Below, piece by piece: positions 45,388 to 57,335 of a DNA stretch of 64,000 bases. The DNA is from Typhlomys cinereus (lineage: Eukaryota > Chordata > Mammalia > Rodentia > Platacanthomyidae). The stretch covers positions 62,001-126,000 of the forward strand of contig JALPQD010000137.1 of NCBI GenBank assembly GCA_023101885.1. Reading direction: 5' to 3'. The notes under the pieces are model-generated. The model searched no databases. It was not told where the DNA came from and was given only the letters and a program-made list of their open reading frames with translations. Every line of letters starts with the position of its first letter. The stretch's first letter is position 1. The position numbers and the translations under genes are program-made.

Positions 45388-45490
45388 AGAGAGAGTTGTG
45401 TGGCTAGGCTGGTCTTGAATTCATGCAAGTGGTTTAGACCCAGTATCCTGAGGAGTTAGGGCTATAGGCATGTGCCTCAGAGCCCAGCTT
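45388..45490 (-). mobile_element. B1 SINE fragment
   Basis: gagagagttgtgtggctaggctggtcttgaattcatgcaag...cctgaggagttagggctataggcatgtgcctcagagcccagctt, a B1 in reverse, directly after the ID-like piece. The pair may be one composite ID-B1 element. Confidence 0.65.
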
Positions 45491-45550
45491 GCCTGTTGCT
45501 TCAGGATTGTAGGAAAGACGGTGTGAGAATAGCACAGGCTAAGCAAAAAG

Positions 45551-45551
<1 letters not shown>

Positions 45552-45601
<50 letters not shown>
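45552..45601. repeat. (CA)n microsatellite
   Basis: About 25 CA dinucleotides, no SINE body attached. Confidence 0.95.
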
Positions 45602-45603
<2 letters not shown>

Positions 45604-46651
45604 ACCCATGCTCCAGAATCTGGCCTCTCTTGATTTGTTTCAGGTAGGTCAGCTTTGCTAATGAAGATGTGTGGGGGCATCAGAACACCGGTTACCACAA
45701 CATATATCTCCCATTGTGCCTACAGCGTCTGCTGAGGAACCGCCCGGCCCGGGGTTCCCCTCTCAGCTCCTCAGCCTGACCATGGTCTGCATGCTGTTGC
45801 CTCCTGATGGCCAATGGAACAAACTATCACAAACTTCCTGGCCGCAGCACCCTGGTTTATCCTCTTCCAGCTAGATGGAGCAGAAGTTCATGAGTCTCAC
45901 TGGGGTGCAAGCCAGGCTGAGGTCGGGCAACTTTCCTTTTGGAAGCTTGGGGTGGGAACCCATCTCCTTTGCTCCTAGGGTTACCCATATCCCTCAGTTG
46001 TTGACTCCTTTCTCCATGGTCAGATCCAGCAGTGGGGATCCTGTAATCTTTGATTGTCCTGCCACCTCGGCCATCACATTTCCCTTACTTGATTCTATTG
46101 TCTTCTTTCCCTTGTGTGACACTCAGACTAGGTGACCCAGGGACACCTCCCTACCACAAGTCTTTTATTTAATCAAACCTGTGCACAGCCCCTTTGGTCT
46201 CCAGGGGATAAGGTTCTAGGGATTAGGATGAGAGCATCTCTGGGGGGTAGGGAGGGTGGCTTTATGCTGGCTGTTACAATAGACTTGCTATCTTTCCCGT
46301 GGTCACTGTTTTTCAGTGGGAGCATCTTCCTATATTGGATGACTTAGCAAGTGCCAGGAATGTTACCACTGGACCCTTTAGCAGTGGTGGGAAGGCCCAG
46401 CAGAGACTTTTGAGATCTTCTCTGCAGACTTGTTCAGTGGCTTTTGTCACCTCCCTCTACTGATGAGTCTAACAAAGTGGTTTATTAGAAAAATAATTAA
46501 CCCGAGAATTACCTGCATAATGAAGTAGCATGAGTATGTATTTTGAAAGCACATCCTCTGTGAATTCAAGATATTCACGAAGACACTTTAGTTATCATAC
46601 CTATCTTTTGGTCAGTTTACTGCTCCACTTTATAGATTGTTTTTAAAATAG
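45602..46651. other. Single-copy intron sequence
   Basis: No gene or repeat family recognised. Confidence 0.45.
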
Positions 46652-46815
46652 TCAAAGAAGACTGGGAATCATGGTACATACCTATAATCTCAAAGAAGAC
46701 CGGAAATCGTGGTGCGTACCCATAATCTCAGTACTTGGAAGATGGGGGGGGGTCAAAGTCAGCTATTTAGGGAGGCCAGCCTGGGCTGCATAAGACCATG
46801 TCTCAAAGCAACAAC
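46652..46815 (+). mobile_element. B1 SINE with internal 38-bp tandem duplication
   Basis: The left arm segment tcaaagaagacTGGgaatcatggtacatacctataatc is repeated at 46690 as tcaaagaagaccggaaatcgtggtgcgtacccataatc, a period of 38 bp. The B1 body follows (tcagtacttggaagatgg...gaggccagcctgggctgcataagaccatgtctcaaa). Confidence 0.75.
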
Positions 46816-46865
46816 AGTGACAACAGAAAGCCAAAGAAAAACATTAAATGACATTATCTCTTTCC

Positions 46866-47145
46866 TGATGCCATAACTGGGTAATTTTATGAACAACAGA
46901 GGTCTACCGGACTCGGAGGTCTGGAGACCAGGAAGTGCAAGATCAGGATGCTGGTGCCTAGCATGAGCTTTCTTGGTTGGCAGATGATGAGATGGCATGT
47001 GGGCGGGGGACACAAAAGGAGCACCCTTACAACAAACACACTCTGGCTATAACTAACCCAACCCTTCAATAATATCAGCAGAGCCCCTGTAAGCGAGCAT
47101 TTTTACATGGGTCTTGGAGGAGACAGTCCAACCACAGAAAATATA
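46866..47145 (-). mobile_element. MaLR-type LTR (MLT/MST-like), reverse
   Basis: gatgccataactgggtaattttatgaacaacagaggtc ... ctggagaccaggaagtgcaagatcaggatgctgg ... gtcttggaggagacagtccaaccaca follows the well-known reverse-strand order of mammalian MaLR LTRs. Confidence 0.6.
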
Positions 47146-48726
47146 TTTAAATAATATTTTTAAATGCTTCAGTAAGATAGGAGCCAACAGGTATGGAACA
47201 TCATAATATTTTTGAAGACACTTTAATGCTTATTGTGATTTTCATAGGAGACAGCCAGAACATTCCAAGTAGGGCATCCATTGTTTGGGGAGTTAGGAGG
47301 TGTGGCTCTGGGTTCATTTCCCAAGCTGCTTTTGGCACAGAGCAGTTCTTCCCAAACTGCCTGTTTATCAGAGAACCAGGCACGTAGCAAGGTGTAGATT
47401 TCGAAGTCCCACACTGGAGATTTGGAACCAGTAGGTGTGGGAGTGGACTACTTAGCTGTTTTCCCTCTCAGATACAAAGCTGTCGTTTCTCATGTTTGTC
47501 TTTGGGGAAAACTCAATACTGTGGGCTCATTCAAGCCAGAGACCGTTCTTATCAGGAGCCAGTTGGCAAATCTTTTGCATCTGGAGTTATTTCAGTTTAT
47601 TGATCAGATCAGTCCAGTATCTTCAATGGCCCTGGCTCCCTAAGCTGTGTGTTTTGCCTTCCAGTAGCTTGGTCATTTATACTTATCTATTTATTTATTT
47701 TTACAAAAGCTGGACTCCCGCCCAGCGACGTCAGTGACTTGTGCTACAGAAAGCAGCATGGTAAATAAGCCTTTGGTGGCAGGAGGACAGGTGTTGGGAC
47801 AGGGCAGTCACGCCATAGTTGATGATTGGTTGATGATTTCAGGTTGTTAGTGATGTGGGACAGTCACAGATGTGGTTCATCTCCTTTGTCACTGCCCAGG
47901 TGTAGCAGGAGGCTAGAGTGGACTAGAATTGGGAATTCCCTCACCCCGAGTCCTCCGCGTGGATGAGACTCTGGTGGACTGGGTCCTCCACAGGGGCGCC
48001 CCTTGTTGACCACAGCGGAGGGGATGACCTTGGGCACAGGCATTCCTTTTTCCGCCTCTTGTTGCAAGCCTGAGGCGAGGAATCTCATGGTGGGGGACCC
48101 GGCCCAGTCCCTGCATCATGACTGCCCTCCGCCCTGAATTGTTAAGCATTGGGGACACTCCATGTTGATTCTCCAGCAATTCATCAGTTTCCATCCAGCT
48201 TCCAGGGCCTGGCTCGGATTGCTGCGCACTCTACTGTTTGTCCACTTCTGCTGTGGCAAGCAAGTTGTCATCCCCCCACGTCCTCCTCTCTGTGTCCCCC
48301 TTTGTTTTTGGGACAGCTTCGGGCATCGTGTCCTCATTCCTTAGCGGGTCTAAGCTCGGTGGTTGCTAGTCTGCCCGGCTTGTAGCTCATCAAGATGGCA
48401 GGCCTACACGCGGTGCCTTGCAGGCTAGACTGAAAACCAGAACTGAAATCGTGTTTGTCACTTGCTTCTGTGTCCTGTCGAGCCAGGGCAGAGCGCCTTG
48501 GGTTTTGCTCCTGGCGCACCTGCTTCTCAAGGCTGTGTTTGGTATTTGCCACCTGCGTCGGAGCCTCGGCAGCACGTCAGGCCCAGCGGTCTCAGCGTCC
48601 GCCTTTGCCATTGCGTTTCGTCCTGCACTTGCTGATAGCGGCTCCTCCATAAAGGCGTCACCCCAGCCTGTCTGACATCACCTTGTCACCTCTGCTCCAC
48701 CCGCCTGGAGGAGCTGGGGGGTTTCT

Positions 48727-48786
48727 CAGTCGCTCTCCAGGACTGGCTGTTTATTTCAGTCGCTCTCCAGGACTGGCTGTTACATC
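48727..48786. repeat. 30-bp tandem duplication
   Basis: The string cagtcgctctccaggactgg occurs at 48727 and again at 48757, an exact 30-bp period with nearly identical copies. Confidence 0.93.
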
Positions 48787-49989
48787 CTGCTTCAGCATTT
48801 TGAGGGACGAAGAAGCATTCCTCCCCTTCTTTATGCTTTCTTGTCCTTACTGCAACTCCCTACGTTGTGACATGCTATAGCTGCGTGTCCTACATGTTGT
48901 AGAACCCAGGAAATCAGAGGGGCGGGCCTTTCGCTGCTGTGATGCCCGGTGACTACAGAGACTGTGGTCGCTAGGGTGGCATAACAGCTTCATTGTGCTC
49001 ACTCCATAAAGCAGTTCTGAAATGGATACTTGCACCTTGCCTGTCACTCCAAACTGAACATATTCAATCACCAGGTGGTGTGTTAGTGCAGCAATGCAGA
49101 TAGGCAAAGCAAAACCCGAAGTAAGGAAGGTACTCAAAGTTGGGCAGTTTAAGTTGTAAGTTAGGGGAGAGACTGGTCATGGCGAGGAGGGACTGGTCGG
49201 GGCCGAGGAGGCAGGCTTGCTGTGGCAAGGGCTGAAGGAGTCCATCCTAATCTGCGAGCTCATCCTGGCCCACATCAGAGAAGCTATGAGGAACCCCAGG
49301 ATTGTTTAAACACTGAATCCCAGACTTTGTTAGCTGTGAGAACCACTTGGGGAGCTTTAAAAAGTGCCTTCAGATTGCACCCCAATACCAATTCGCTGCC
49401 ACGCCTGGGGGCTGGGATGCCTGGGTGGGGCCCCAGGTGTCTCAATTCCTCCAGAGACTTCCCAGGTGGTTCTGTGTGTGCTGCAAGTTTGCAGACCACT
49501 GACTTCTGCATCAGCTGTGGCGAGTGGAATCAAGATCAGCACAGGTGTGTGGACCTCTGTCGTGAGGAATTCTCTGCAGGGTTTTTGCTTTTCTACTTTT
49601 TTAAGGACCTAGCTAGTAGCCCCACAAGCAACCAAGTGCGGGAGAAATTTAAAAAAAAAAAAAACAACAACATAATGGTAGTTTCCACAAGAGTTTTAGA
49701 TTTTCTTTGGAAAAGAATTATTGAGAACCATTGGGAATTGTAATCTGCAGTTCTTTAAAATTGAGACAAAAAAACACAGAGATTGGTTTCCTTGAGTTTT
49801 TGAAGTTTGCCATCATATCTATAAAGGTAACTTTTCTTGTCAACATTCATGACTTCTCCTCTCTTGTTTTTGATTGTTAGATTCATCATATAAACGTTCA
49901 TGAGGCACTTGAAAGCAGTGATTGATGTAAACAGATTGTCTACATCAAATCATTCTTGCCCTCTGGAATAAACATTCTTTGCCATCTAG

Positions 49990-50051
49990 GATTATTTTAA
50001 TAGACTCTATTAATAAACCTTCCTTTCTGTCTATGATTATTTTAATAGACT
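49990..50051. repeat. Direct repeat with 45-bp period
   Basis: gattattttaatagact begins at 49990 and again at 50035; the copies share 17 exact bases and lie in AT-rich sequence. Confidence 0.85.
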
Positions 50052-51751
50052 ACTATTTTCACATCTTTAGAGAGTCAATGAGATTTCTTTACTTTTTTTT
50101 CCCTATGCTGCTTCAATTTTGGCATGGGGTTATAGAACCATTTACTGAATAAACTTAATGAGCTTGGAAGCGTTCAGCTTTCTTTTTTTTTTTTTTTTCC
50201 TTTTCAGTGCCATGGAACAGTTTAAATAACACAGTATAAAACTTATTTAAAATAGGAAAATAAGCCACATCCTGTTTTTAAGCAGTTGTACATACTTTCA
50301 AGTGAATTGATATCTAAGTGCTTATTCGGTGATGTGAGTACAGCTTACATCATTGTTAAATACTAGGTCCTGGTGGTTTGGTTCAAATAATAGTGAAAAA
50401 AATATAAAAGATCCTTTAAGGAGCAATGGAACCCGCATGTGACAGTTGGTTCTTCGCTCTAGGAGTTGTGGTCCACTGAGTAAGGACTGAATAGTCTCAG
50501 AACTAGTGTTTTGTGTTTTGTGTGTGGCATTGCTGTTTGTTATGTTTTGTCTGCCATGAGAATCCAGGATAAAGGTTGGAGCTGAAACAGAGTGAGCAGT
50601 TTTGGATTATAGTATTGACATATACATAAAGTCAGTGTCTTTTCCGTTTCCTTGTTGATGTTATGGTAATCACATAGTAAATACTCAATGCACACTAGTC
50701 ACCGCTGGTAGATTCCAGATGTCAGCCGGGCATATTCAGCCCCCACGCTTGAGGCCTGATTGTGTGGAATTCCCCTTTCATGTCCCAGAGACAGCTGGGT
50801 AGTGGGCGGTGTGTGTTTCTGCCACCCTCTGCCTCCAGACTACCCTTTCTGGAGCTGAACTTGATGTGCAGGCAAGTACCCTTCCTCTACATGACTTCGT
50901 GATGATCCTATACATCTATAGCACCTTCACAAGGTTGCTGCTACCCTGGCCCTCTTTCTCAAACAGGGAAACAGAAGCAGATAAGTTGTAGATCTTTTTT
51001 TTTTCTCTGAAATTTCATGGTGAATGTGTAGTAGAACAGGACGCCAAATGCAGGCGTCCCATCTCAAGACTGCTGAAAGCATCATGTCCTCAGCAGTTGG
51101 TTTTAATAAGGACTGACCCAGGGTTGAGAGGGACCTCACAGGGAGCCGGGCAGAGTTGGCAGTAGATATTTGAAACTGCTCATTGTCCTTTTCTTACATA
51201 GCCTTTGGCTGTCATGTGACCCAGAAACTTGTCACTTGGTCCATGTCCCTGGGACTGCCAACCTGTCACCTCTGCCCTCTACCCTCTGTCTTGCAAATCG
51301 ATTCTGCTTTTACCTGCAACGCCCGATTTATCTGAGTCTTAAACTAGCGAATGGGGATGATTGACCTCTTCCCATCGGTGCTCACGGGAAAGACTTGCCA
51401 CCATTCCCACGCTCCTGTAGCATAGCATTCATCAGGGATGCTTTTCATTGGTGAGTCTGGAATCTGCCCCGGGGCCTTGAAGGTCCACAGTCCAACATGT
51501 TGACCATAAGTTTGTTGATTTATGATAAAAATATGACTAAGGAGACCAGACAGCTCCAGTCAAAAGTTGGGACCTTCTAACCCTATAAGTAGGGTTGAAG
51601 CAAGCTATGTCCTCAACTGGGTGCTAGTGGGACCAGACACTTGTTTTCCTGGCCAGTGTGTCTTTTCCCTGGGGGCTGATGTCACAGAGAACAACTGAGA
51701 GTTGGTTCTGAAATGAAAGATTGACTTTTGGTTTGAATTCCTAACTCTGAA

Positions 51752-51858
51752 TCCTATTGGCAGGATCTCCTTATGTAGCCCAGGCTGGCCTCAAACTTAA
51801 CTTGCTTCAGCCTCCTGAGTGCTGGGGGTAGAGGTATGCACTGCGGTGCCTGGCTTTA
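51752..51858 (-). mobile_element. B1 SINE
   Basis: ggcaggatctccttatgtagcccaggctggcctcaaacttaacttgcttcagcctcctgagtgctgggggtagaggtatgcactgcggtgcctggct is a B1 in reverse, one of the better preserved in the window. Confidence 0.85.
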
Positions 51859-53309
51859 GGTTTGACCGTGTAAGATCCGATGATTGATAGGTGATAGGTA
51901 GCCCTCCTTCCACAGCTGATTGGCACATTGTTACATTCTTTCTTTAGATGTTCTATATTAACACTTGTAGGTCCGGGATCAAATTTATTCCCTTCTGGTG
52001 GTTTAACTTGTTTTAATTGGATTCATTGTGGGATGATTTAAAAAATTTAATTTTCCAAGGGCAAATTTATTTCCAGATTCTCGGAGGAGATGCCTCAATA
52101 TAGTCCACTATAGTAGGAGCTATCAGGAAAACCATAGAAGCATACGGAAGATCCTAGCAAACCTCTTTATGGTGGGTCTTTGCCCAAGGTGTGACCTATC
52201 TGCAGCCTCCATTGGAGTGTTCTTAGTGTTCCTAAGGAGTGCTCCAGTCTGCACAGAAACCCTCAGGGTGAGCCTCGCTCTGCCCTGCATCTCTGTTTAC
52301 ACACATGGGGGAACAGCCAAGGGAAACCAGTTTTACTCTTGATTGTGGCATTTCAGGCAAAGCCAGAAGAGTTCCCATATTCCAAGGGTAACTAGGGAGG
52401 GCACAGGAGGCCGGGAAACATCTGGAATTAATCGTGGTCACGCACCACAATGCAAAATCCTGGAGAAGGTGGTTTGGGCAGGGCTCTGGGGAGTACCGGG
52501 AAAGCGGGGCTCATGCTGGGGGGCATCCCTCAGACAAGAGCATCGAGTACGGAAGCCAGACTTTACACCACAAATGAACGGTCTCCTAACAAATATGCAA
52601 ATTATTCAAATGAGCTTAGGAAGTGCATGATAGCTTATTCCCTTTACATCCAGATGTATTTGGAGGTGCTTTCTAAAAAGCATCCTACAGGCACAGGCTT
52701 TAAAAGGAGGATGTCACGTGCAGTGCCGGTGGAGTGCACGTTTTCATGCGTAGCACTATAGCCCCAACCCCCACACCTCACTCCCATAGCCCCCCCAACA
52801 CACACACACAGAGGAATGTGGTAAAAATGAATTTGAGCAGTAACTAAACTTAAGCCGAGGACTTCAGAATGTGAATAGTAGATAATTCTCAGGTGGACTT
52901 TCTAGTAGAATAGATCTGTGCGCACGTGGCCTTTTCAGAAGCGTCAGAGGTGATGGGTGGGAACCTACACACGTTCCCTTTCTGACTTTTGGTTTTCGTA
53001 TTTAGATGAAGAGCCATAGGACCCGTTCTTTCCCTTCACTTCTCTCCTGGCAGAGATGCTTTCCTGGGGCTGTTTGGAGTTTCAGGGCTATGGCATAGTA
53101 ACCAGTTGATAATCATTTCTTGGGAATGCTAAGAAAGCCAGGAGCCCTGGTTGAGCTCAGCTCTTGCCTCTCGCTCCCCTAGTGACTTCTTCCGCCTAGC
53201 TCGAGGGAGGGCCAGCCCCGAGCCTGCTGGGGAGTCCATAGTAAGTAGACGCCATGGAGGGGTTCTGAAGATCTGCACAAGGTTCCTCAAGACATTGGTG
53301 AGCTTGTGT
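51859..53309. other. Single-copy intron sequence
   Basis: A short (CA)n at 52798-52810 is present. No gene recognised; the 95- and 103-codon ORFs at 52343-52761 overlap and lack domains. Confidence 0.45.
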
Positions 53310-53412
53310 TTGTCGTGTAGCCCATGCCGGCCTGCATCTCCCTATGTAGCCCAGGAGGGCTTTGAATTCCTGACCGACCCTCCTGCATCTGCCCCCCAAG
53401 GTGCTAGGATAC
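53310..53412 (-). mobile_element. B1 SINE
   Basis: ttgtcgtgtagcccatgccggcctgcatctccctatgtagcccaggagggctttgaattcctgaccgaccctcctgcatctgccccccaaggtgctagga, a B1 in reverse with the duplicated 'gtagccca' module. Confidence 0.8.
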
Positions 53413-53431
53413 ATTGACTTCTTTGCATTCT

Positions 53432-53605
53432 GCTTTTTTTTTATTAGCATGTTGTCATATTTCATCATGATATTTTCGTATATATAAAATCTATTTTTAT
53501 CAAATGTATCCATCATTACCTTTTCCTGTACCTCTCTTGGTCTTTTTCTTTCCAACTATTTCCTTTTACTTTCTTCCCTCCCTTCCCTATCTCTCTATAA
53601 GTCTC
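53432..53605 (-). mobile_element. L1 3' end fragment (reverse)
   Basis: tttttttttattagcatgttgtcatatttcatcatgatattttcgtatatataaaatc...atccatcattaccttttcctgtacctctc followed by a C/T-rich block resembles reverse-oriented rodent L1 3' UTR. Confidence 0.5.
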
Positions 53606-54236
53606 TCTCTCTCTTTCTTGTCTGTCTCGTGTGTGTCTTTCTTCTTCCACTTAATAGATTTAATAGGAACAGGAGCTTCTGGCTAGTGGCTACAGCACTG
53701 AAGAAAATAGGACAGACAGACACATGCAGCAAATCTTTCTGGGGTTTGAGCAACTCTTTCAACACAGAAACCATGCCAGCTTGCTAGCTGACATTCCAGC
53801 TCCTTCTATTCCATTTAAGAAATTGTATCAGAATGATCAAAATGCACATGGTTGAATGGATACTTTTAATTCATCTAATCTACTTGAAGTGTAAATCTTT
53901 TTCAAGTGAAAATATTTTATTGCATCTGGTTATAATTCACTGTGGCTGAACTACCAGGGTTAAAAGAGACATTCGGAAGGACTGTCGACTGGACATTCAT
54001 TACTCAGTTGCAGATTAACAGAGAAGTCTGAAAGGTTGATCTCCATTATCACAAGACCATCATAACAAGAAAGGCTGAAGAGAAGCAACCAGCACTGAGC
54101 AAAAAATCAGTCAAGGCAAGAAGGAATATTTGAGTCCCTACCATGCCTGAAACTTGGTATCTCTTCTCAACTGATCATTTTCTGCCTTGGGGGACTATGG
54201 GACATATCCTTGTATATATGGAAGACCAAAGTCTAG
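53606..54236. other. Single-copy intron sequence
   Basis: No gene or repeat family recognised. Confidence 0.45.
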
Positions 54237-54552
54237 TGTGTGAAGAGACTTTACGTTCGAATGTGAAATGATCCAACTGTCTCCGAAGTCTAAACATTGG
54301 GTCCCCAGATAACAGTGCTGTTTGGGGTGATTATGGGGAGGTGGGACCTGCCTGAAGGAACTAAGTCGTTAAAAACTACCTTGAAGGTGACCATCCAGCC
54401 TTGCTCCGCCTCTGGTCCTGTCTCTGCTTTCTGTTCTGCTGAGATGTGAAGATGTGAGCTGCACCGTCACACTTCTGTGGAGCCGCCTCACCCAGCCACA
54501 GTGGACTGGACTCTCCCGGACCTTGAGCCAAAATCCTTTCTTCCCTAAGTTG
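54237..54552 (+). mobile_element. MaLR-type LTR (diverged)
   Basis: tgtgtgaagagactttacg ... taaacattgggtccccagataacagtgctgtttgggg ... gaggtgggacctgcctgaaggaactaagtc ... ccttgagccaaaatcctttcttccctaagttg keeps MaLR LTR landmark order. The expected AATAAA is changed to AAATCC. Confidence 0.65.
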
Positions 54553-54885
54553 TTGTGTATGTGTGTGTTTCTTATGCATGCATATGTGTGCATATACCTG
54601 TCGGCGTGCATGCTTGTGCAGGCATGTGTGTATGCATGCACATAGAGCCAGAAGTCAGCGCGAGTGTCTTCCTCTATTGCCATATATCCTACACTGAACT
54701 GAGCTTGTCATTTGGCCGAGCCAGCTAATGAGCTGCCGGGATCTTCCTGTCTCTGCCTCCCATTGGTAGATTCACAGACACATGCTACTGTAACTGGCTT
54801 TTATGTTTTCCTGGGGATCCGGACCCAGGTCCTCATGCTTACATGGCAGGTACTTTACTGAATGAACCCTCTCTCTAGCCCTTTC
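54553..54885 (-). mobile_element. B3/B4-type composite SINE (reverse)
   Basis: TG/CA-rich head, agccagaagtcagcgcgagtgtcttcctctattgcc, a B1-like middle (gagccagctaatgagctgccgggatcttcctgtctctgcctccc), then tcctggggatccggacccaggtcctcatgcttacatggcaggtactttactgaatgaaccctctctctagcc. Full-length B4/RSINE-type order, nearly abutting the LTR. Confidence 0.8.
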
Positions 54886-55001
54886 CATTGCTGTCGGGCA
54901 TTGTTGTTGAAGTGATAAGAAAGTAGCTAGAGCAGGCCTCTTTTAGGTTCATTTAGCTATCAATGGAAGACCATGATTTAATCTCCTTTCATCTCATTCA
55001 T

Positions 55002-55310
55002 TGTCATGGTTTGAATGTGAGTCCTCTCCCCTCTTCCCCCCAACAGACTCACGTGTCTAAATCTTTCGCTGATGCCGTTTGGGAACCTTGTAGCACCTTT
55101 AAGAGTTGGAGCCTTGCTGGAGGAAGGCAGGTCACAGGGGGTGGGCCTTAAGGTTTGGTAGCCTGGCCCTGCTTCTGGGAAATTGTTTCTTGGTCTCTCT
55201 GCTTGCATGCTGACAGCAGTGACATGAGTTGACCTGCTGCTTCTGCCTCCAGTCACGCCTTCCGCTACATCGTTCCAGCCAGTCCATTCTGTAACTATAA
55301 CATCTAAACC
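55002..55310 (+). mobile_element. MaLR-type LTR (MTE-like)
   Basis: tgtcatggtttgaatgtgagtcctctcccc ... gtttgggaaccttgtagcacctttaagagttggagccttgctggaggaaggcaggtcacagggggtgggcctt ... gcctggccctgcttctggg closely follows the rodent MaLR LTR order. The polyadenylation end is diverged or lost. Confidence 0.78.
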
Positions 55311-56149
55311 TACAGCATCAGCCTTGGCCTGCTGACTCGGCAGCCGCAGTCAATTGCAGTGAAGACTCAGTGAAGACCGATGGCTCCTGGCAGTTATGGA
55401 GAGGGGAGCAGAGCAAGGGGTCTGTGTCCAGAGGATGTAGCAATGGTCAGAGTGCAGTCCAGGGTAATGTCCATCTCTATGGCAGGCTTCCCCTGGTCTG
55501 ATGGGTGGGTGGCCAGGTGTTCCCGCGTGTGGTCTCTCTGACTCTCTGCTTGTTTTTGATGGCGATTTGGTGCATCTGCTTGTTTTGAGTGGGGAGTTGG
55601 GTAACTTGAAAAGGGCTGAGCCTGGCTCCAGAGTTGATCCTCTAGAACAGGGATTCAGGGTGAGGCTGGACTCTGCTCACTGCCTGCTGGGGACAGCAGG
55701 CTGGTACTGCAACACTACTCCACCCTCCTGGGAGCCTGACGTCACCCAGGCCCAGCTGCAGCCAGTCTGTGCTCTTGGCTTGGTTTACATTTCCCTAATC
55801 AGTGTGTGGAAAAGTTGAAGTTGGAATCACCCAGGAGAAGGGGAAGGGCAGATGTTTGGGGGTGTCCATTTGCTGGTTAGTGCTGATCTTGCGAGGCCAG
55901 AAACTGGCTCTGAAATCAGTGGGTCCGCCAGCAGCTCCCTGTCCCCCTATTTGTGTCTTGGATGACGTGCAATCGTGGGGCCGATGCGGGGACACTGGTG
56001 CCTGTTGAAGCTGCTGTGAGAGTTCTTTAAGGAGGGCGCTTCTGGAGAGTTGTCACAGGCCTTTGTCACTGCAGGACAGCTCCTGGCTCAGTGGTTCAAG
56101 AGGCACCAAGATGCGGGAAATAATCCTTTATAGACACCGAAGATCTGGT
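55311..56149. other. Single-copy intron sequence
   Basis: The 105-codon ORF at 55501-55818 lacks recognisable domains. No repeat family identified. Confidence 0.45.
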
Positions 56150-56540
56150 TGTGATAGTTAATCTTGGGTATTAATGTGGCCACCCCTGGCATTAACTAAG
56201 ATCAGATGTCAGACTGATCTTAGTTATCCAGAGATATCCAGAAGAGATTATCCAGATCAATACATTTGCAATACAAAGACCAGTCCTAGATCTGATTGGA
56301 ACCTCCCAGTTATCAGACCACATAAAAGGAACCACAGAACAGAAGACTTGGAAGAAGAGAGACTCCAGGATGTTTGCAGTGACTTAACCTGCCTCTGGCT
56401 TCAGCCACCAGCCATGGTGCCTCTGCCATGAAAGATTGTTTCTCCCCTCTGGGACCATAAGCTGAATTAATCTCCCTTCTCCCTTAAGTTGCTTGACTTT
56501 GGGTGTTCTCTCACAGCAATAGTTAAGAGTAACCGTTATA
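56150..56540 (+). mobile_element. LTR with 5-bp target duplication, containing a 13-bp hairpin
   Basis: A 391-bp unit begins TGTGATAGTTAATC and ends ...GCAATAGTTAAGAGTAACCGTTATA, flanked by CTGGT on both sides (56145-56149 and 56541-56545). The order '...tgttctctcacagcaatag...' at the end and 'accataagctgaattaatctccc' before it is MaLR/ORR-like. An inverted repeat with 13-bp stems (56193-56205 and 56214-56226) lies near the start. Confidence 0.8.
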
Positions 56541-56919
56541 CTGGTCTTAAGTCTCTTGGTGACTTCTCCGTTACTATGGAGAACTGAAGCGGTTCTTGTT
56601 CTGTGATTTATGGACCAGATGTCAGAGGAGTTAGTTTTCTAGGCAGTCAGCACAGTTCATTAGACAAGGGTAAAGGAAATTAGGATTCCTTCTTTATGGA
56701 ATGTCACACACTGGGATAGTTGGTCCCTGCATCCTTTTTGGACTTTTAAATTGCGCAACAGACATAGAGGAGAGAACTTCCTCACCTGGAATCGTTGCCT
56801 CAAAAAATTCATGATTTGTTTTTGGAGAGAACAGACACACAAGACACACATTTGAATTTACATGTATATGTATTTATACATAAAATATTTTCTACTTAAG
56901 CCTACTATGTTGGATTTTT
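56541..56919. other. Intron sequence, unassigned
   Basis: Nothing recognised. Confidence 0.45.
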
Positions 56920-56998
56920 TTCAGTGCTGGGGATTGAACTAAGGACCTTGTGTATCCTAGACAGATGCTCTGCTATAGACCTGTAGCTCAGCTCACTA
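56920..56998 (-). mobile_element. ID-like SINE
   Basis: tcagtgctggggattgaactaaggaccttgtgtatcctagacagatgctctgctatagacctgtagctcagctc, a reversed ID head with a small duplication at the box A end. Confidence 0.75.
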
Positions 56999-57029
56999 GA
57001 TTTCTCTGTGTGCCTTCAAGTATTGCAGA

Positions 57030-57335
57030 CGGAGTATGTGCATAGGGTGCACACGTGTGTATGTATATGTACACAAGTAAACTTGAGTAGGTGTACCTGT
57101 GGAGGCCCAAGGTTGGTCTTGGGAATCACCCTCAATTGCTCTTTCTTTCTTATTGATGTGTCGCTAATTAAACTGAGCATGCCTATTACTAGGGCTAGTC
57201 TGGCTTGCTCTGGGGATTCCAGGCCCCACCCCCAGGGCTAGAATTAAGGTGGGCTGCCATACCCTCCGTCATCAGAACTCAGGTCCCTTTGCTTCTGAGG
57301 CAAGGACTTTAACCATCTTGCCATCTCCCTATTAC
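57030..57335 (-). mobile_element. (CA)n-tailed SINE, copy 10 (reverse, older)
   Basis: A decayed GT/TA tract, then gtacctgtggaggcccaaggttggtcttgggaatcaccctcaattgctc, an insertion of about 40 bp relative to other copies (57145-57185), and catcagaactcaggtccctttgcttctgaggcaaggactttaaccatcttgccatctccc. Confidence 0.78.

Larger units (their letters stand above)
47146..51751. other. Long intron stretch, mostly single-copy
   Basis: No gene recognised. It contains a 30-bp tandem duplication (48727-48786), a 45-bp-period repeat (49990-50051), an A run (49651-49664) and a T run (50184-50197). CpGs are somewhat more frequent at 47930-48660. ORFs of 60-173 codons lack recognisable domains; the 173-codon ORF at 49222-49743 ends in low-complexity Lys/Asn. 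Confidence 0.45.

Noticed and set aside
49222..49743. 173-codon + ORF
   Set aside because: No recognisable domain; ends in Lys/Asn low complexity from an A run.
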